DNA from: Streptomyces sp. AC1-42W
GTDB lineage: Bacteria > Actinomycetota > Actinomycetes > Streptomycetales > Streptomycetaceae
NCBI RefSeq assembly: GCF_003248355.1
Contig: NZ_QKWY01000002.1
Coordinates: 992,001-1,056,000 of the forward strand
DNA length: 64,000 nt
Reading direction: 5' to 3'
Below the pieces are notes generated by a model, which was not told the DNA's origin, did no database searches, and saw only the letters and a program-made list of their open reading frames with translations. A program made the position numbers and the translations under genes. Positions within the stretch are counted from its first letter, which is position 1, and each line of letters starts with the position of its first letter. Shown here piece by piece: positions 25,629 through 34,807 of this stretch.

Positions 25629-27092
25629 ATGACCCAGCACCTCGACAAAGAACTCACCCGGGACGAACCCTCGCCCCGGTCCACCCCGCTCCCCGAGGCC
25701 CCCGCCGCCGGGGCGCCGGTCGCCCTCTCCCGCCGGGACCGGCTGGTCCTCTTCGTGCTGTGCGCCGCGCAGTTCATGATCGCGCTCGACTTCTCGGTAC
25801 TGAACGTGGCCCTGCCGAACCTCGGTACGGACCTCGGCCTCGGCCAGTCCGAACTGCAGTGGGCGGTCACCGCGTTCGCCCTGCCCTCCGGCGGATTCCT
25901 GCTGCTGTTCGGACGGATGGGCGACCTGTACGGCCGCCGGAAGCTGTTCCTGGCCGGACTCGCCCTGTTCGGCGCGGCCTCGGTGCTCACCACCTTCGCC
26001 TGGGACCCGGCCTCCTTCCTCGCCGGGCGGGCCCTGCAGGGCGTCGGCGCGGCGGCGATCGTCCCGACCGCCATGTCGCTGCTCACCACCACGTTCCCCG
26101 AGGGCCCGCTGCGGGACCGGGCGCTGGGCATCAACGGCACGCTGCTCTCGCTCGGCTTCACCGTCGGCATGGTGCTGGGCGGCGTTCTGACCGACACCCT
26201 CGGCTGGCGCTCGACGATGGCCCTGCTCGCGCTGTTCGCCGTGATCGTCCTGCCGCTGGCCCCCTCGCTGCTCAGCGAGTCCCGGCGGCCCGAGCGGCCC
26301 CGCCTGGACGTGCCGGGCGCCGTCACCGTCACCGGTGGTCTGCTCGCCCTGATCTACGCCCTGTCGACGGCGGCCGACCGGGGCTTCGGCGGCGCCGACG
26401 TGATCGTGGCGCTGATCGCGGGCGTGGTGCTGCTGGCGGTGTTCGCGGTGGTCGAGTCCCGGACCGCCGAGCCGCTGATCTCGCTGCCGATGCTGAGGCG
26501 CCGCACGGTGGCCTGGGGCAACCTGGGCGGCCTGGTCACCTTCGCGATGATGAGCACCGTCGTCTTCGCCATGACCCTGTACTTCCAGGAGGTGCTGGAG
26601 CTCTCCGCGTTCCAGACGGGTCTGGTCTTCGGGTTCCAGGGCACGGCCGCCGCGGTCTCGGGCGCCTTCGTGCCGAAGGTCCTCGGCCTGCTGGGAGCCC
26701 GCTGGACCCTGGTCGTGTCCCTCGTCGTGCAGGGCCTCTCGGTGGCGGGGCTGCTGGTCGTCGGCACCGAGAGCTGGAGCGTGTGGCCGGCGGCCGTCTG
26801 CCTCGCGCTGGCCTGTGTGTGCAACCTCGGCGCGATCGTCGCCTACGGGCTGACGGTGACCTCCGGTGTGCCCGACGAGGAACAGGGGCTCGCGACCGGC
26901 CTGGTGACCTCCACCCAGCAGGTCGGCATCACCGTGGGCATCCCGCTGCTCGGCGTCGTCGCGACCACGACCTCGGACCGGCTGGCGGGCGTCCACACCG
27001 TGCTGGCGATCGACGCGGCGGTCGTGCTGGTCACCGCGGCCCTGGTCGCCGTCGGCCTGAGCGGCGGCCGGACGGCGGGACGCGGCCGGTAG
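25629..27092 (+). CDS. MFS transporter, DHA2 (14-helix) drug-exporter type
   Basis: A 487-residue integral membrane protein of the drug:H+ antiporter-2 family. It has the DFSVLNVALPNLGTDLG motif in the first helix and GRMGDLYGRRKLFLAG in the loop between helices 2 and 3. Hydrophobic segments continue to the C-terminus in numbers fitting 14 helices. The ATG at 25629 follows AGGAAAG. It lies immediately after the operon terminator on the same strand, so it is probably the export and self-resistance protein for the cluster product, with some separate control. Confidence 0.9.
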   Translation: MTQHLDKELTRDEPSPRSTPLPEAPAAGAPVALSRRDRLVLFVLCAAQFMIALDFSVLNVALPNLGTDLGLGQSELQWAVTAFALPSGGFLLLFGRMGDLYGRRKLFLAGLALFGAASVLTTFAWDPASFLAGRALQGVGAAAIVPTAMSLLTTTFPEGPLRDRALGINGTLLSLGFTVGMVLGGVLTDTLGWRSTMALLALFAVIVLPLAPSLLSESRRPERPRLDVPGAVTVTGGLLALIYALSTAADRGFGGADVIVALIAGVVLLAVFAVVESRTAEPLISLPMLRRRTVAWGNLGGLVTFAMMSTVVFAMTLYFQEVLELSAFQTGLVFGFQGTAAAVSGAFVPKVLGLLGARWTLVVSLVVQGLSVAGLLVVGTESWSVWPAAVCLALACVCNLGAIVAYGLTVTSGVPDEEQGLATGLVTSTQQVGITVGIPLLGVVATTTSDRLAGVHTVLAIDAAVVLVTAALVAVGLSGGRTAGRGR

Positions 27093-27130
27093 CCGTACGG
27101 TCCGGCGGCCGGCGGGCACCCTGGGACGGC

Positions 27131-27165
27131 GGGCGGCACCACCGGGAGCCCTGGTGGTGCCGCCC
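27131..27165. terminator. Bidirectional terminator between convergent genes
   Basis: Perfect 13-bp inverted repeat GGGCGGCACCACC / GGTGGTGCCGCCC with a 9-base loop. It lies between the ends of the MFS gene and the convergent DJ-1-like gene and marks the right end of the biosynthetic cluster. Confidence 0.7.
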
Positions 27166-27173
27166 CCGCGCGC

Positions 27174-27860
27174 TCAGGCCGCCAGGAGCGTGGCGACCGC
27201 CTCGCCGAGACCGCGCGCCGACGCCGGGTTCTGGCCGGTCACCAGGCGCCCGCTGACCACCACGTGCGCCTCCCGGTCCGGCGCGCAGCTGTAGACGGCG
27301 CCCCGCTCCTCCAGCGCGCTCTGCAGGGAGAACGGCACCACGGTGTCCAGCCCGCGCGCGGCCTCGCCCTCGTCGGAGAACGAGGTGACCCGGTGCCCAT
27401 CGACCAGGTGGCGTCCGTCGCTCAGCCGCAGGTCCACCAGGGCGGCCGGGCCGTGGCACAGGGCGGCCAGCACACCGCCCCGCTCGTGCACCGTGCGGGC
27501 GATCTCCGTCAGCGCCGGGTGGCCCCGGAAGTCCCACATGGTGCCGTGGCCGCCGACGAAGTACACGGCGTCGTACCGGCCGGGGTCCACCTCCTCCGGA
27601 CGCGGCGCCCGCTCGATGAGCGAGCCGCCCTCCGGGTGGGAGAGAAAGGCCGCGTGGTCCGCGTCGGCCGGATCGTGGCCGATCATGGGCGGCATGCCGC
27701 CGGCCACCGAGACGAACTCCACCCGGTGGCCCGCCTTCCGCAGGATCTCCCAGGGCTCGAACGTCTCGCCCAGATGGAAGCCGGTCGGCCGGCCCGTCGT
27801 GCCGAGTTCGCCGTGACTGGTGAGGACGAACAGCGCCGTCCTGCCGGTGGTGTGCTTCAT
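27174..27860 (-). CDS. DJ-1/PfpI superfamily protein (class I glutamine-amidotransferase-like, Hsp31 type)
   Basis: A 228-residue cytosolic protein. The nucleophile elbow is AALCHGPAAL, and FEPWE and a YFVGGHGTMWDF segment match the Hsp31/glyoxalase III branch. These proteins act as methylglyoxalase, deglycase or chaperone; which applies here cannot be told. It precedes no partner in its own direction and is 58 bases downstream of zwf on the same strand, so the two may be co-transcribed. Confidence 0.85.
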   Translation of the reverse strand: MKHTTGRTALFVLTSHGELGTTGRPTGFHLGETFEPWEILRKAGHRVEFVSVAGGMPPMIGHDPADADHAAFLSHPEGGSLIERAPRPEEVDPGRYDAVYFVGGHGTMWDFRGHPALTEIARTVHERGGVLAALCHGPAALVDLRLSDGRHLVDGHRVTSFSDEGEAARGLDTVVPFSLQSALEERGAVYSCAPDREAHVVVSGRLVTGQNPASARGLGEAVATLLAA

Positions 27861-27918
27861 GTCGCCTCCATGCGTACCGAATCGTCGAAGGATGGGGAAG
27901 GGGTAGCGGCGGCGCGGC

Positions 27919-29442
27919 TCACGGCCTGCGCCAGCTTCTGCCGTCGCGCGCCAGCAGCGCGTCCGCCTCGGCGGGCCCCCAGCTGCCCGCCGCGTACGGG
28001 ACGGGCGCGCCCCGTCCCGCCCAGTGCCGCTCGACCGGGTCGAGGATCTCCCAGCACCGCTCGACCTCGGCGGAACACGGGAAGAGACCGGCGTCCCCGA
28101 GCAGTACGTCGAGGATGAGCCGTTCGTACGCCTGCGGGCTGGACTCGGCGAAGGAGTCCCCGTACGCGAAGTCCATCGACACCTCGCGGATGTCCATCGC
28201 CGGGCCGGGGGCCTTGGAGCCGAAGCGGACCGTCACGCCCTCCTCGGGCTGGACATGCACCACGATCGCGTTCTGCCCGAGCCCGGCCGTGGCCGCGGGC
28301 GCGAACGGGGAGTGCGGGGCGCGCCGGAAGACGACGGCGACCTCGGTGACACGTCGGCCCAGCCGCTTGCCGGCCCGCAGATAGAACGGCACCCCCGCCC
28401 AGCGCCGCGTCGCCACTTCGAGCCGGAGCGCCGCATAGGTGTCGGTCCGCGAGTCCGGAGCGACCCCGGCCTCCTCCCGGTAGCCGGGGACCGGCTCACC
28501 GCCCGGCCGGCCCGCCGTGTACTGGCCGCGCACGGTCGCGGCGGACAGATCGGCGGGCAGCCGTACGGCCCTGAGCACCTTCAGCTTCTCCGCGGTCAGC
28601 GCCGCGGGCTCGAAGGCGGCCGGCTCCTCCATCGCGGTGAGCGCCAGGAGTTGGAGCAGGTGGTTCTGGACGACATCGCGGGCGGCGCCGATGCCGTCGT
28701 AGTAGCCGGCCCGGCCGCCGATGCCGATGTCCTCGGCCATCGTGATCTGCACATGGTCCACGTAACCGCGGTTCCAGATCGGCTCGAACATCGTGTTGGC
28801 GAAGCGCAGCGCCAGGATGTTCTGGACCGTCTCCTTGCCCAGGTAGTGGTCGATGCGGAAGACCTGCTCCGGGGCGAACGCCTCGTGCACGACGGCGTCC
28901 AGCGCACGCGCCGACGCCAGGTCGTGGCCGAACGGCTTTTCGATGACCGCCCGCCGCCAGGACCCCGCCGGCGGCCGGGCCAGGCCGTGCTTCCCCAACT
29001 GCCGTACGACGGTCCCGAACAGCTTCGGCGGTACGGAGAGGTAGAAGGCGAAGTTGCCCGCGGCCCCGCGCAGTTCGCCGGTCTCCTTGGCCAGCAGCTC
29101 GAACACGTCGTCGTCGGCGAGGTCTCCCTGGACGAACGTCATCGACCGCGCGAGCCGCTCCCACACCTCCTCCCGGAACGGGGTGCGGGCGTGCCGCACG
29201 ACCGACTCGCGCAGCAGCCCGGTGACGTCCTCGCCCTCCTGCCGGGGCAGGGCGACCCCGACCAGGGCGAACCCCGGCGGCAGCAGCCCGCGGTGGGCCA
29301 GGTCGTACACCGCGGGCAGCAGCTTCTTGCGGGACAGGTCCCCGGTGACACCGAAGACGACCAGCCCCGAGGGCCCCGCCGCCCGTGCGGCGGGGCGGCC
29401 CGGTCGGGGCAGTGTGCGCGCCGTTCCCAGTTCCCCCGTCAT
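27919..29442 (-). CDS. zwf: Glucose-6-phosphate 1-dehydrogenase
   Basis: A 507-residue enzyme making 6-phosphogluconolactone and NADPH. The N-terminal Rossmann motif is VVFGVTGDLSRKKLLPAVY and the active-site signature is RIDHYLGKETVQN. Length is normal for the family. It is not next to tal, tkt, opcA or pgl genes, so it is likely an accessory copy separate from the central pentose-phosphate cluster. The ATG at 29442 is five bases from the stop of the upstream beta-propeller gene, implying co-transcription. Confidence 0.93.
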   Translation of the reverse strand: MTGELGTARTLPRPGRPAARAAGPSGLVVFGVTGDLSRKKLLPAVYDLAHRGLLPPGFALVGVALPRQEGEDVTGLLRESVVRHARTPFREEVWERLARSMTFVQGDLADDDVFELLAKETGELRGAAGNFAFYLSVPPKLFGTVVRQLGKHGLARPPAGSWRRAVIEKPFGHDLASARALDAVVHEAFAPEQVFRIDHYLGKETVQNILALRFANTMFEPIWNRGYVDHVQITMAEDIGIGGRAGYYDGIGAARDVVQNHLLQLLALTAMEEPAAFEPAALTAEKLKVLRAVRLPADLSAATVRGQYTAGRPGGEPVPGYREEAGVAPDSRTDTYAALRLEVATRRWAGVPFYLRAGKRLGRRVTEVAVVFRRAPHSPFAPAATAGLGQNAIVVHVQPEEGVTVRFGSKAPGPAMDIREVSMDFAYGDSFAESSPQAYERLILDVLLGDAGLFPCSAEVERCWEILDPVERHWAGRGAPVPYAAGSWGPAEADALLARDGRSWRRP

Positions 29443-29446
29443 GGTC

Positions 29447-30424
29447 TCAGCGGGCGATCGTGGCGCGGAGGACGTTGGGGTCGTGCGCCGTGAAGTACGC
29501 GGCGCTGGTGACGGTGACCCGCCGGCCGCGCACCGTCACCGCGGTCGGGCTGGACAGGCCGTCGGAGCCGTTCAGCACGGTGGTGCGGGTGGTGCGCCAC
29601 CTGCCGGGCGTGATCCGCGTCAGGGTGTCGGCCTTGATGTCGGTGACGTACACCTCGTCGCCCCGGCCGGTGAACGCGAAGTCGTCCACCGCGCCGAGAC
29701 CGCCGAGCACCTGCCGCGCGGTTCCGGCCCGGCCGTCGTGGCGGACCGGGACGCGCAGCAGGGTGCCGGCGTCCAGGTTGGAGACCCAGACGGCGCCGTC
29801 GTGCAGCCGCAGCCCGTTCGCGCCCAGGAACCCGGCGGGCGCGAACTCCGGGCCGGACGCCCAGCGTTCGGCGCCGCCGCCCCGCAGGCCGACGGTCCAG
29901 ATCGCGGAGCCGGTCGAGTCGGCCACGTACAGCCGCCGGTGCCGTTCGTCGAGGGCGACGCCGTTGAGCAGGCTGGTCGCGGGGAGGGCGGCGATCCGGA
30001 CCGCCCTGCCGTGCCGGGGGACGCGCCAGATGCCGGTGTGCTCGGCGGTGCCGGTGCTCAGGGCCACGTACAGGGTGCCGTCGTGGGCGCGGGCGATCCC
30101 GGCGGCGAAGGTCTTGCTGTGCAGGACGGGCGTGTCGCCGTCCGCCGGTACCGGGAGCTGGGCGAGGACCCGGACCCGGCCGGTGCGCGAGACCTCGGCG
30201 ACCTGGCCGGTCAGCGCGAAGGTGACGGCGGAGCCGCCCGAGGGGAGCGCGACGAGGTTCTCCGGCTGCTGCCCGCCGGCCAGGTCGAGGGGGGTGAGGA
30301 CGGTCCGGTCGTGGTGGTGGCGGTGGTGGCCGTCGTGGGCGACGGCCTGGGCGGGCAGGCCCGTCACGGCCGAAGCGGCGAGCGGCAGGGCGAGCAGCGG
30401 AACGAGGACACGGCGGGTGCGCAT
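29447..30424 (-). CDS. Secreted ScyD/SMP-30-type beta-propeller protein
   Basis: A 325-residue exported protein. The Sec signal peptide covers about the first 29 residues (Arg start, hydrophobic core LLALPLAASAVTG, cleavage near AQAVA). A His-rich patch (HDGHHRHHHD) follows. The body has repeating strands of the NHL/SMP-30 kind, such as NGVALDERHRRLYVADSTGSAIW and NGLRLHDGAVWVSNLDAGTLLRVP. The ATG follows AAGGAG. Function is unknown; such propellers include lactonases and ScyD-like proteins. The tight gap to zwf might hint at sugar-lactone handling, but secretion makes that uncertain. Confidence 0.82.
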   Translation of the reverse strand: MRTRRVLVPLLALPLAASAVTGLPAQAVAHDGHHRHHHDRTVLTPLDLAGGQQPENLVALPSGGSAVTFALTGQVAEVSRTGRVRVLAQLPVPADGDTPVLHSKTFAAGIARAHDGTLYVALSTGTAEHTGIWRVPRHGRAVRIAALPATSLLNGVALDERHRRLYVADSTGSAIWTVGLRGGGAERWASGPEFAPAGFLGANGLRLHDGAVWVSNLDAGTLLRVPVRHDGRAGTARQVLGGLGAVDDFAFTGRGDEVYVTDIKADTLTRITPGRWRTTRTTVLNGSDGLSSPTAVTVRGRRVTVTSAAYFTAHDPNVLRATIAR

Positions 30425-30480
30425 GGCAAGGGACTCCTTGGAAGCGGGTGGGTACGGAGTTCGTACGGGTGTTACGGGTG

Positions 30481-31695
30481 TTACGGGCGGGGCGCGTGGG
30501 GCCGGCCGGCGGTGGCCACCGCGCGGGCGGCCAGGAGGACCGCGACGCAGAAGATCCCCAGCGTCGTGCGGTAGCCCGCGTACGCGGCGACGAGCTGGCC
30601 CGCCGACGCCCCGACGAACAGCAGGAAGGTGTTGAAGGCGACGGCGGTGCCCGCCGAGGCCGGGGCGATCCGGTGCAGCAGGCCCACCAGGCTGGGGACG
30701 GTGAGCCCGATCCCGGCGACGAAGACGACGCTCCCCAGCACCGGCAGCGCCAGGGCCCCGGTCAGCTGGGCGGTCAGCAGCCCGGTCGCCGCCGTCAGGA
30801 ACCCGGCGACCGCCAGGAATCCGGGGCCCCGGCCGGCCGCGAGGCGGTGGGCCACCGGCGCCACGAGGAGGCCGGCCGCGCCGATCGCCTGCACGGCCAG
30901 GACCTGGCCGCCGCCCAGGCCGTGGGCGTCCGCGAGGTGCCGGTTGAGCACCGCGTACAGCGCCACGAAGCTCCCGAACACCGTGAGCGCCGAGGCGAAG
31001 ACGGCGACGGCACGGCGGTCGCGCAGCAGGGCCCGCAGCACGCTCAGCGTGGAGCCGAAGGAGACCGAGGCGTCGGCCACCGGCGGGCGCAGCAGGGCCC
31101 GCAGCCCGAGGGCCGCGCCCGCGTACAGGACCGCGGCCGGCCAGAACACGGCCTGCCAGGGGGCGTGCCCCGCGACGCCCTGGCCGAGCACCTGGCCGGC
31201 GATGCCGGAGCCGAGCAGCCCGGTCGTCAGCACCGACAGGGCCAGCGGGCGCCGGGCGTCGCCCGCGGTGCGCGCGGCGTAGGCGAGCGCCACCGGGGCG
31301 AAGGAGGCGGCGGCCAGACCCTGGGCCGCGCGCAGCGCCAGGAACCAGCCGTAGCCGGGGGCGAGGCACAGGGCCGCCGTGGTCAGGGCCGTCGCGACCG
31401 TTCCGTGGACGAGGACCGGGCGGTGGCCGACGCGGTCGGCGAGCGGGCCGAACAGCAGGAAGCCGAGCGCGTAGCAGAGCGAGAAGCAGCTCCCGGCCCA
31501 GGCGGCGGCCCCGGCGTCCACGCCGAAGGCGTCCTGGAAGGGACCGGCCATCGGGATGGCGAGGTAGAGCTGGGCCGGTACGGCCACCGCGAGCACGGTC
31601 AGCAGACCGAGCTGGGCGGGGAAGGGGGCGCCGGGCAGGTCGGCGGCCGGTCCGCGACCGGTCCGGACGGCGAGCGGCGAGGGAGGCGCGGACAT
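30481..31695 (-). CDS. MFS transporter (12-helix, AraJ/YnfM-like)
   Basis: A 404-residue membrane protein with about twelve hydrophobic segments. The loop after helix 2 has LLFGPLADRVGHRPVLVHG, the conserved MFS motif A. It is 56 bases upstream of the beta-propeller gene on the same strand. The substrate is unknown; related carriers export sugars or drugs. Confidence 0.85.
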   Translation of the reverse strand: MSAPPSPLAVRTGRGPAADLPGAPFPAQLGLLTVLAVAVPAQLYLAIPMAGPFQDAFGVDAGAAAWAGSCFSLCYALGFLLFGPLADRVGHRPVLVHGTVATALTTAALCLAPGYGWFLALRAAQGLAAASFAPVALAYAARTAGDARRPLALSVLTTGLLGSGIAGQVLGQGVAGHAPWQAVFWPAAVLYAGAALGLRALLRPPVADASVSFGSTLSVLRALLRDRRAVAVFASALTVFGSFVALYAVLNRHLADAHGLGGGQVLAVQAIGAAGLLVAPVAHRLAAGRGPGFLAVAGFLTAATGLLTAQLTGALALPVLGSVVFVAGIGLTVPSLVGLLHRIAPASAGTAVAFNTFLLFVGASAGQLVAAYAGYRTTLGIFCVAVLLAARAVATAGRPHAPRP

Positions 31696-31753
31696 GGCTG
31701 TCTCTCCAGTCGGAAGGGGCGGGACGGGGCGGGTGGCAGGGGCGGACGCACGA

Positions 31754-31793
31754 GGACGGGGCCTCGCCCGCGGGTGCGGGCGGGGCCCCGTCC
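31754..31793 (-). terminator. Hairpin after the HAD hydrolase gene
   Basis: Inverted repeat GGACGGGGCC / GGCCCCGTCC with an inner CCCGC/GCGGG pairing, 24 bases beyond the HAD stop and before the next leftward gene. Confidence 0.6.
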
Positions 31794-31816
31794 TTCACCG
31801 CGGGGGTGCGGGCGGC

Positions 31817-32566
31817 TCAGACCCCGGCGGGGACGAGGCCGGCCAGGCCGTCCAGGTGCAGCGGGGACACGCCCCACTCCCGGGCCTGCGCGCGGTGCTC
31901 GGGGGTCTGGTAGCCCCACTGGGCCCACCGGGACACGGCGCCGGTGCGGGCGACGCGGACCGCGTTGGTGAGGTTGTCGTCGACGAAGGTGACGTCCTTC
32001 AGCGCGACGCCCCACCGGTCGCTGATCTCCCGGACCGCCTCCGCCTTGCGGCCGCACTCGCCGTACACCGCCGCGACGGTGTCGTCCAGGCCGTGCCGGC
32101 CGAGGATCGCGTGCACCGAACCCTCGTCCTTGGCGGTGACGATCACGACCGACCCGCTGTGCCGGCGCAGCAGCTCCGGAACGCCCGGGTACAGCGTGTG
32201 CAGGTCCAGCCAGAAGTCGGACTCCCGGGTGCGGAACCACTCCCGCGCCGCGTTGGCCGCGTCGGTGAACTTCCGTACGTAGGACGAGGGGAGGGCCTCG
32301 TACAGCCGGTCGAAGTCGGCCTGGCCGCGCAGCGTGGCCGCCTCGGGGAGGTGGGCGGTCACGAAGTGGTCCAGGGTCCGCGCGTAGTCCCGCACGGTAC
32401 GGAACCGCTCGACGAACTCGCGGGGGAGGAGGCGCAGTTGCTCCGGACCGGTGAGGGTGCGGTCGTGCGGGTGGATGCCGAGCCAGGTGACCAGCGCGCA
32501 TTCCTCCAGGGCGTCGCAGATGACGCCGTCGAAGTCGAGCGCGAGGAAGGAGGGCCGCCCGGCCAT
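31817..32566 (-). CDS. HAD-superfamily hydrolase
   Basis: A 249-residue HAD protein, probably a small-molecule phosphatase. Motif I is LALDFDGVICD (D11 and D13), motif II is IVTAKDE, and motif IV is VTFVDDNLTN. A helical cap lies between about residues 20 and 120. The ATG at 32566 is preceded in frame by a GTG at 32569 that overlaps the upstream stop (GTGA); either start gives coupled translation with the DJ-1-like gene. Substrate unknown. Confidence 0.85.
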   Translation of the reverse strand: MAGRPSFLALDFDGVICDALEECALVTWLGIHPHDRTLTGPEQLRLLPREFVERFRTVRDYARTLDHFVTAHLPEAATLRGQADFDRLYEALPSSYVRKFTDAANAAREWFRTRESDFWLDLHTLYPGVPELLRRHSGSVVIVTAKDEGSVHAILGRHGLDDTVAAVYGECGRKAEAVREISDRWGVALKDVTFVDDNLTNAVRVARTGAVSRWAQWGYQTPEHRAQAREWGVSPLHLDGLAGLVPAGV

Positions 32567-33120
32567 CACACGGCCTGCTTCTCGGCGGCGAGCTTCTCGG
32601 CGGTCTCGAACACGGACCGCATGAACGCGCCCATGTAGCCGTAGTACGAACAGGTGATGATGTTGCCGTCCACGATGACGTCGCTGTCGACCACGTCGGC
32701 GCCGGCGTTGATGACGTCGTCGCGCAGGCCGATGTAGGCGCACGCCTTGCGGCCCTTGAGCACACCGGCGCTGACCATGATCCAGGGGCCGTGGCAGAGG
32801 CCGGCGACGACCTTGCCCGCGCGGTCCATGCCGGCGACGAAGTCGAGGACGTTGCGGTCCTGGCGGACCCGGTCCGGGGCCTCGTGGCCACCGGTGAGTA
32901 TGACGACGTCGTACTGGTCGACCGCGAGGTCCTCGAAGGCGATCAGCGGACGGGCGGTCTTGTCCATCGGCAGCGGGATGCCGTACTTGCCGTTGACCGG
33001 GTCGGCGTTCTTGGTGGCGACGTCCACGTTCCAGCCCTCCTCCATGAGGCGGTAGTACGTGAAGACGACGTCGTGGTCCTGGAAGCCGGGGCCGGTGATG
33101 ATGACCGCGTTGCCGGACAT
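32566..33120 (-). CDS. DJ-1/PfpI family protein
   Basis: A 184-residue PfpI-type protein. It shows VILTGGHEAPDRVR and the nucleophile in VAGLCHGPWIMVSAGVLKG, and ends AYIGLRDDVINAGADVVDS. The family includes intracellular proteases, deglycases and hydratases. The gene has AAGGAG eight bases before its ATG, but an insertion element begins only 27 bases upstream of the start codon, so its original promoter has been displaced. It is coupled to the HAD gene. Confidence 0.88.
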   Translation of the reverse strand: MSGNAVIITGPGFQDHDVVFTYYRLMEEGWNVDVATKNADPVNGKYGIPLPMDKTARPLIAFEDLAVDQYDVVILTGGHEAPDRVRQDRNVLDFVAGMDRAGKVVAGLCHGPWIMVSAGVLKGRKACAYIGLRDDVINAGADVVDSDVIVDGNIITCSYYGYMGAFMRSVFETAEKLAAEKQAV

Positions 33121-33142
33121 GGGAACTCCTTGGGTGTGAAGG

Positions 33143-33147
33143 TTCAG
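33143..33147. repeat. Target-site duplication, left copy (TTCAG)
   Basis: TTCAG directly precedes the left inverted repeat of the insertion element and recurs directly after its right end at 34808-34812. Confidence 0.7.
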
Positions 33148-33167
33148 CCTCGATCCACCGCGTGAAT
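33148..33167. repeat. Terminal inverted repeat, left (IRL)
   Basis: CCTCGATCCACCGCGTGAAT, matching the right end read on the other strand with GATCCACCGCG fully conserved. Confidence 0.75.
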
Positions 33168-33298
33168 TCTGATCTTCGGTATCGGGCGGGCTCGGGGTGA
33201 TCTTTCGGGGTGCGGGCAGCGCGATGGGCCGGGTGGCCGTCCGGTGCGGGGTCTCCGAGGTTCTTCCAGGTCGTGGGCGGTCAGGTCGAGCGTGTGGT

Positions 33299-34687
33299 TC
33301 AGGTGAGCATGCGCTGGCCGGTGGCTGTCCACAGGTCGGTGAAGTCGTCGGCCCGGCGCCAGCGTTCGGGCAGGTGGAGGGTGACGCGGCGGGCGCCGGT
33401 GGCGATCCGGGCGGGGATGTTGATCAGGTGGCGTCGGATGGTGCCGGTCCTCGCCCTGGCGTGGAAGGCGGAGGCGAGGTGGCCGCTGGCGCGGGTGAGG
33501 TTGTAGGCGGTGGCTGCGAGGGTGAGCCAGGCGGCGTTCGCGGTGAACTTCCCCGACGGCAGGTGGGCGAGCGCGGAGTTTTCCAGGTCGGCGAAGACCT
33601 GCTCGATGACGGCGTGTTCGCGGTGCATGGGTTCGGCCTGGGCCAGGACGAAGGGGCTGTCGGTGAAGATGACGTGGTGACGCCAGACGCCGAAGAGCTG
33701 GGCCTGCCCCTCGGGCACGCTCTTGGGGTTCAGGCGCTTCACCCGGCGCACGATCAGCCGGGCGGTGGTGTGGAACGCCTTCTTCTTGCTGGTGAACGCG
33801 GTGAAGGGGACCTCGGCGATCTCCGCGTCGGAGATCCAGCGTTCCTCGTCGGCGTCCCAGACGGCGGCGGCGTACTTGATCGGTGTCCAGGCGTCCTCGG
33901 GAACGGTGGCGATGGCCTCGCGGATCTTCTTCCTGACCGCGACCGCGAGCGAGAACCGTGCGCCGGCCTTGCGGCAGACGTCGACGACCTTGTGGGAGAA
34001 GTACGCGGAGTCGGCGCGGACGATGATCTGTGCGGTGATGCCCATCGCCCGCACCACCGCAAGGGCCTCGCGCAGCAGACGTGCCGCACCCTTGCCGGAA
34101 CCCGCCGAGCCCTTGCGCAGCCTGGTGGCCACGATCACCGGCGCGCAGGTGCCCGTCTTGACGGTGACGATCTGGAAGTGCAGGCCGCGCTGTTTGGTGT
34201 AGCCGAAGGAGGCGCCCTGCTTGGCCGGGCCGTAGACCTGCTTGACCTTGGAGTCGATGTCGACGAACACCACCTCGTCCGCGGTGGGGACCAGGCCGGT
34301 GTGCGCGGCGAGATTGCACGTGAACGCCCGGGCGGCGGACTCCAGTTGGCGTACGTGCCCCCAGGTGAACGCGCGCAGGAACGTGCCCAGCGTGGACGGG
34401 GCACGCACCCCGCCGAACAACCGGGCCAGCCCACCATGACGCAGCACATCCAGGTCATCGATGCTGTCCGCCCCGGCCACCATCCCGCCCACGATCGACA
34501 GCGCCTTCGCGTCGGCGGCCGTCCCGGCACCGTTCTTGGCGCCGGTGAGCTTCACCTTCTCGGCCACCAGGGCGGGCAGGCCGCACCGCTCGGCCAGCCG
34601 GATCGTGGGGATGAGCCCGGCATGCGCGATCAGGTCGGGGTCGTCGAACGCGGCGAACAGCGCCGCCGGACTGTGGAAGACTTTCAC
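33299..34687 (-). CDS. IS1380 family transposase
   Basis: A 462-residue DDE transposase, intact from the ATG at 34687. It shows DEVVFVDIDSKVKQVYG (first catalytic Asp region), IIVRADSAYFS (second Asp) and a C-terminal MHREHAVIEQVFADLENSA with the Glu, as in IS1380/ISMsm-type enzymes. No frameshift or stop is present, so the element may be active. Transcription runs toward the DJ-1-like gene and may drive it. Confidence 0.92.
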   Translation of the reverse strand: MKVFHSPAALFAAFDDPDLIAHAGLIPTIRLAERCGLPALVAEKVKLTGAKNGAGTAADAKALSIVGGMVAGADSIDDLDVLRHGGLARLFGGVRAPSTLGTFLRAFTWGHVRQLESAARAFTCNLAAHTGLVPTADEVVFVDIDSKVKQVYGPAKQGASFGYTKQRGLHFQIVTVKTGTCAPVIVATRLRKGSAGSGKGAARLLREALAVVRAMGITAQIIVRADSAYFSHKVVDVCRKAGARFSLAVAVRKKIREAIATVPEDAWTPIKYAAAVWDADEERWISDAEIAEVPFTAFTSKKKAFHTTARLIVRRVKRLNPKSVPEGQAQLFGVWRHHVIFTDSPFVLAQAEPMHREHAVIEQVFADLENSALAHLPSGKFTANAAWLTLAATAYNLTRASGHLASAFHARARTGTIRRHLINIPARIATGARRVTLHLPERWRRADDFTDLWTATGQRMLT

Positions 34688-34787
34688 TTACGAGGTGCCT
34701 TGCTTCGTGGGACTGATGAGAGCCTAGGAACTCCCATCATCCCAGGTCAGCAGGCACCTCTTCTTATTTCCTCGTCCACAGACCCAC

Positions 34788-34807
34788 TATCGCGCGGTGG
34801 ATCCAGG
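34788..34807. repeat. Terminal inverted repeat, right (IRR)
   Basis: Reads CCTGGATCCACCGCGCGATA on the minus strand, the partner of the left repeat. Confidence 0.75.

Larger units (their letters stand above)
33148..34807 (-). mobile_element. Complete IS1380-family insertion sequence, about 1660 bp
   Basis: The element holds one intact transposase gene read leftward. Its imperfect terminal inverted repeats are CCTCGATCCACCGCGTGAAT at the left end and, on the opposite strand, CCTGGATCCACCGCGCGATA at the right. It is flanked by TTCAG on both sides. Size and gene content fit IS1380. It sits between the stop of the cupin gene and the ribosome site of the DJ-1-like gene. Confidence 0.85.

Noticed and set aside
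33299..34687. Transposase as a decayed pseudogene
   Set aside because: The frame is uninterrupted from ATG to stop over 462 codons, with the catalytic regions and both terminal repeats present.
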